A DNA stretch of 6,123 nt, taken from contig DAOUHB010000229.1 of the NCBI GenBank assembly GCA_034428935.1, positions 1 through 6,123 of the forward strand, in the 5' to 3' direction. Numbering within the stretch: the first letter of the stretch is position 1; each line of letters begins with the position of its first letter. Under the pieces are notes generated by a model, which worked only from the letters and a program-made list of their open reading frames with translations, was not told the DNA's origin and did not search any database. Shown one piece after another: positions 4,910 through 6,123 of the stretch. The translations under genes were made by a program, and so were the position numbers. The DNA comes from JAAYZQ01 sp034428935. Lineage in GTDB: Bacteria; Chloroflexota; Anaerolineae; JAAYZQ01.

Positions 4910-6123
4910 GGCACCCTCTTCCCGCCGGCCGGCACCGTGAAGCAGAACCTGCTGCCCTTGCCCACCTCGCTCTCCACCCAGATGCGTCCCCCGTGCAGCT
5001 CGACGATCTCCCGGGCGATGTAGAGGCCCAGCCCCATGCCCGACAGCCCCCGGTCGTTGACCACGACGTAGAACTTGTCAAAGAGGTGCGCCTGGTCCTC
5101 GGCGGCGATGCCGGGGCCATCGTCGGCAACGCTCACCTGGAAACCGCCCGCCGTCTCGGCCAGGCGGACCTCGATGTGCCCCTGCTTGGGCGTGAAGGTG
5201 ATGGCGTTGGACAGGATGTTGGTCAGCACCTGCTCGATGCGCCGCCGGTCCACCTCCACCGGGCAGGGGGCGTCCAGGCGGTGGAGCCGCACCTCCTGGC
5301 CCTTGCGCAGCGCCAGGGGATGGAGCGCCTCCACGACGCGGCCGGCGACCTGCTGTAGATCGGTCGGCTGCCGGGCGAGGGTGATCTGGCCGGCGTCCAG
5401 CTTGGTGATCTCGAGCAGCTCGCCGACCAGGACTTCCAGGCGGCGCACGTGATGGTCCATGGTGCGGATCAGCTCGGCCCGGGTCGCGGGCGAGTTGTCG
5501 CCGGCGGCCGCCAGCAGGTCCACGGCCGTCCGAACGCAGGTCAGCGGCGTGTTCAGCTCGTGCGACACCGACAGGACAAAACTCTCCTGCAGCCTGTCGA
5601 GGGCCTTCAGGCGTGCCACCTGCTCCCGCTCGTGGGCGGTCTGCTGCTGCTCGCGCCGCAGTTGTTCCAGGAGCAAGCCGCACAACAGCGCCACCACCAG
5701 CAGCAACAACACCTTGGCAGCCAGGATGTACTGGGCAAAGGCAAGTTGCAGCCCGGCAGGGTTGACGTAGCACGCCGCCACATAGATCAGGCCGATGACC
5801 AGCGTCACGACCATCGTGCGCAACAGCTCCAGTTGGAAGGCGACGCCGATGATGACCGCCACGTAGAGGACGAAAAAGCTCGAGTGGTAGCCCCCGGTGA
5901 GATAGACGGCCAGCGTGGTGATAGCGGCATCCAACGCCAGGTAGTTCAGCGGGCGGCGCAGCCAGCGCACGTAGCGCATCAGGAGGACGAGGAGCGCGTT
6001 GTAGGCCAACACCACCAGCGCCATCTGGGGCACGCCGAACAACACGCCCTCCGTGGACCGGTCGAACCAGTGGAGGACGACCACAATCAACAGCGCCAGC
6101 CCGCGGAGCAGCAACACCTGGCG
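4906..6123 (-). CDS. Membrane-embedded sensor histidine kinase, N terminus open at the edge
   Basis: About 405 residues are in the window. The N-terminal third is hydrophobic with roughly six membrane spans (numbering from GTG 6115-6117: about 2-16, 26-48, 57-73, 80-97, 101-118 and 131-150) and no large extracytoplasmic domain, so it probably senses a signal in or at the membrane. A coiled linker (151-175) leads to the HisKA domain with His186 in SHELNTPLT, then the ATPase domain: N box NILSNA (300-305), G1 DDGPGIA (332-338), F box LFDKF (345-349) and G2 GMGLGLYIAREI (360-371). All catalytic motifs are intact. The loop GGYHSSF (75-81) resembles the GGXXNPF quinone motif of RegB-type redox kinases, without its Asn and Pro. 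The frame continues upstream of GTG 6117 with Arg-Gln to the edge, and no ribosome site is visible, so the true start may be outside. It overlaps the regulator gene by four bases. Confidence 0.95.
   Translation of the reverse strand, partial: RQVLLLRGLALLIVVVLHWFDRSTEGVLFGVPQMALVVLAYNALLVLLMRYVRWLRRPLNYLALDAAITTLAVYLTGGYHSSFFVLYVAVIIGVAFQLELLRTMVVTLVIGLIYVAACYVNPAGLQLAFAQYILAAKVLLLLVVALLCGLLLEQLRREQQQTAHEREQVARLKALDRLQESFVLSVSHELNTPLTCVRTAVDLLAAAGDNSPATRAELIRTMDHHVRRLEVLVGELLEITKLDAGQITLARQPTDLQQVAGRVVEALHPLALRKGQEVRLHRLDAPCPVEVDRRRIEQVLTNILSNAITFTPKQGHIEVRLAETAGGFQVSVADDGPGIAAEDQAHLFDKFYVVVNDRGLSGMGLGLYIAREIVELHGGRIWVESEVGKGSRFCFTVPAGGKRVP

Noticed and set aside
4182..5129. 315-aa minus-strand frame across the regulator and kinase genes
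   Set aside because: Low-complexity Arg/Ala/Gly translation in a different phase from two fully recognisable proteins.
5078..5773. 231-aa minus-strand frame inside the kinase gene
   Set aside because: Out of phase with the kinase catalytic motifs; composition of a GC-rich shadow.

Overview
The window is a GC-rich stretch of bacterial chromosome with dense gene packing and no sign of phage, IS, CRISPR or RNA genes. The lineage cannot be fixed from the sequence alone. The GC-rich codon use, a DegV protein next to a divergent PlsY, and a six-helix PhoR/RegB-like kinase paired with an OmpR-type regulator fit an environmental Chloroflexota (Anaerolineae/Caldilineae-like) genome; this is inference, not proof.

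Layout, left to right. (1) 1-941, minus strand: an OsmC-like domain fused to a SnoaL/NTF2-like domain, followed 39 bp downstream by the first 28 codons of a DUF523-family gene that leaves the window. A good sigma70-type promoter (977-1005) precedes the pair. (2) 942-1290: a 349-bp divergent intergenic region holding that promoter, a plus-strand promoter (1147-1175), a weak inverted repeat between them, and the leader of the next gene. (3) 1291-2235, plus strand: an alpha/beta hydrolase with an N-terminal membrane anchor or signal peptide; it converges on the next gene with only 15 bp between. (4) 2251-4022, minus strand: a probable three-gene unit made of a 78-aa single-span membrane protein, a DegV/FakB fatty-acid-binding protein and a PlsY acyl-phosphate glycerol-3-phosphate acyltransferase. 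A perfect TATAAT box lies upstream (4122-4127). A strong terminator-like hairpin (3789-3821) sits directly against the DegV ribosome binding site. (5) 4214-6123, minus strand: an OmpR/PhoB-type response regulator and a membrane-embedded histidine kinase, with the kinase stop and regulator start overlapping in ATGA; the kinase reading frame is still open at the window edge.

How the genes fit together. DegV/FakB proteins carry fatty acids that the kinase FakA converts to acyl-phosphate, and PlsY uses acyl-phosphate to make lysophosphatidic acid, so the degV-plsY pair brings together two proteins linked through acyl-phosphate (FakA and PlsX are not in the window). The two-component system reads in the same direction just upstream and could control this lipid unit, but nothing in the sequence proves it. 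The most unusual points are the OsmC-SnoaL fusion, the hairpin placed where it can interrupt transcription into degV-plsY, the unrecognised small membrane protein, and the altered first motif of PlsY. I see no clearly new defence or mobile system.
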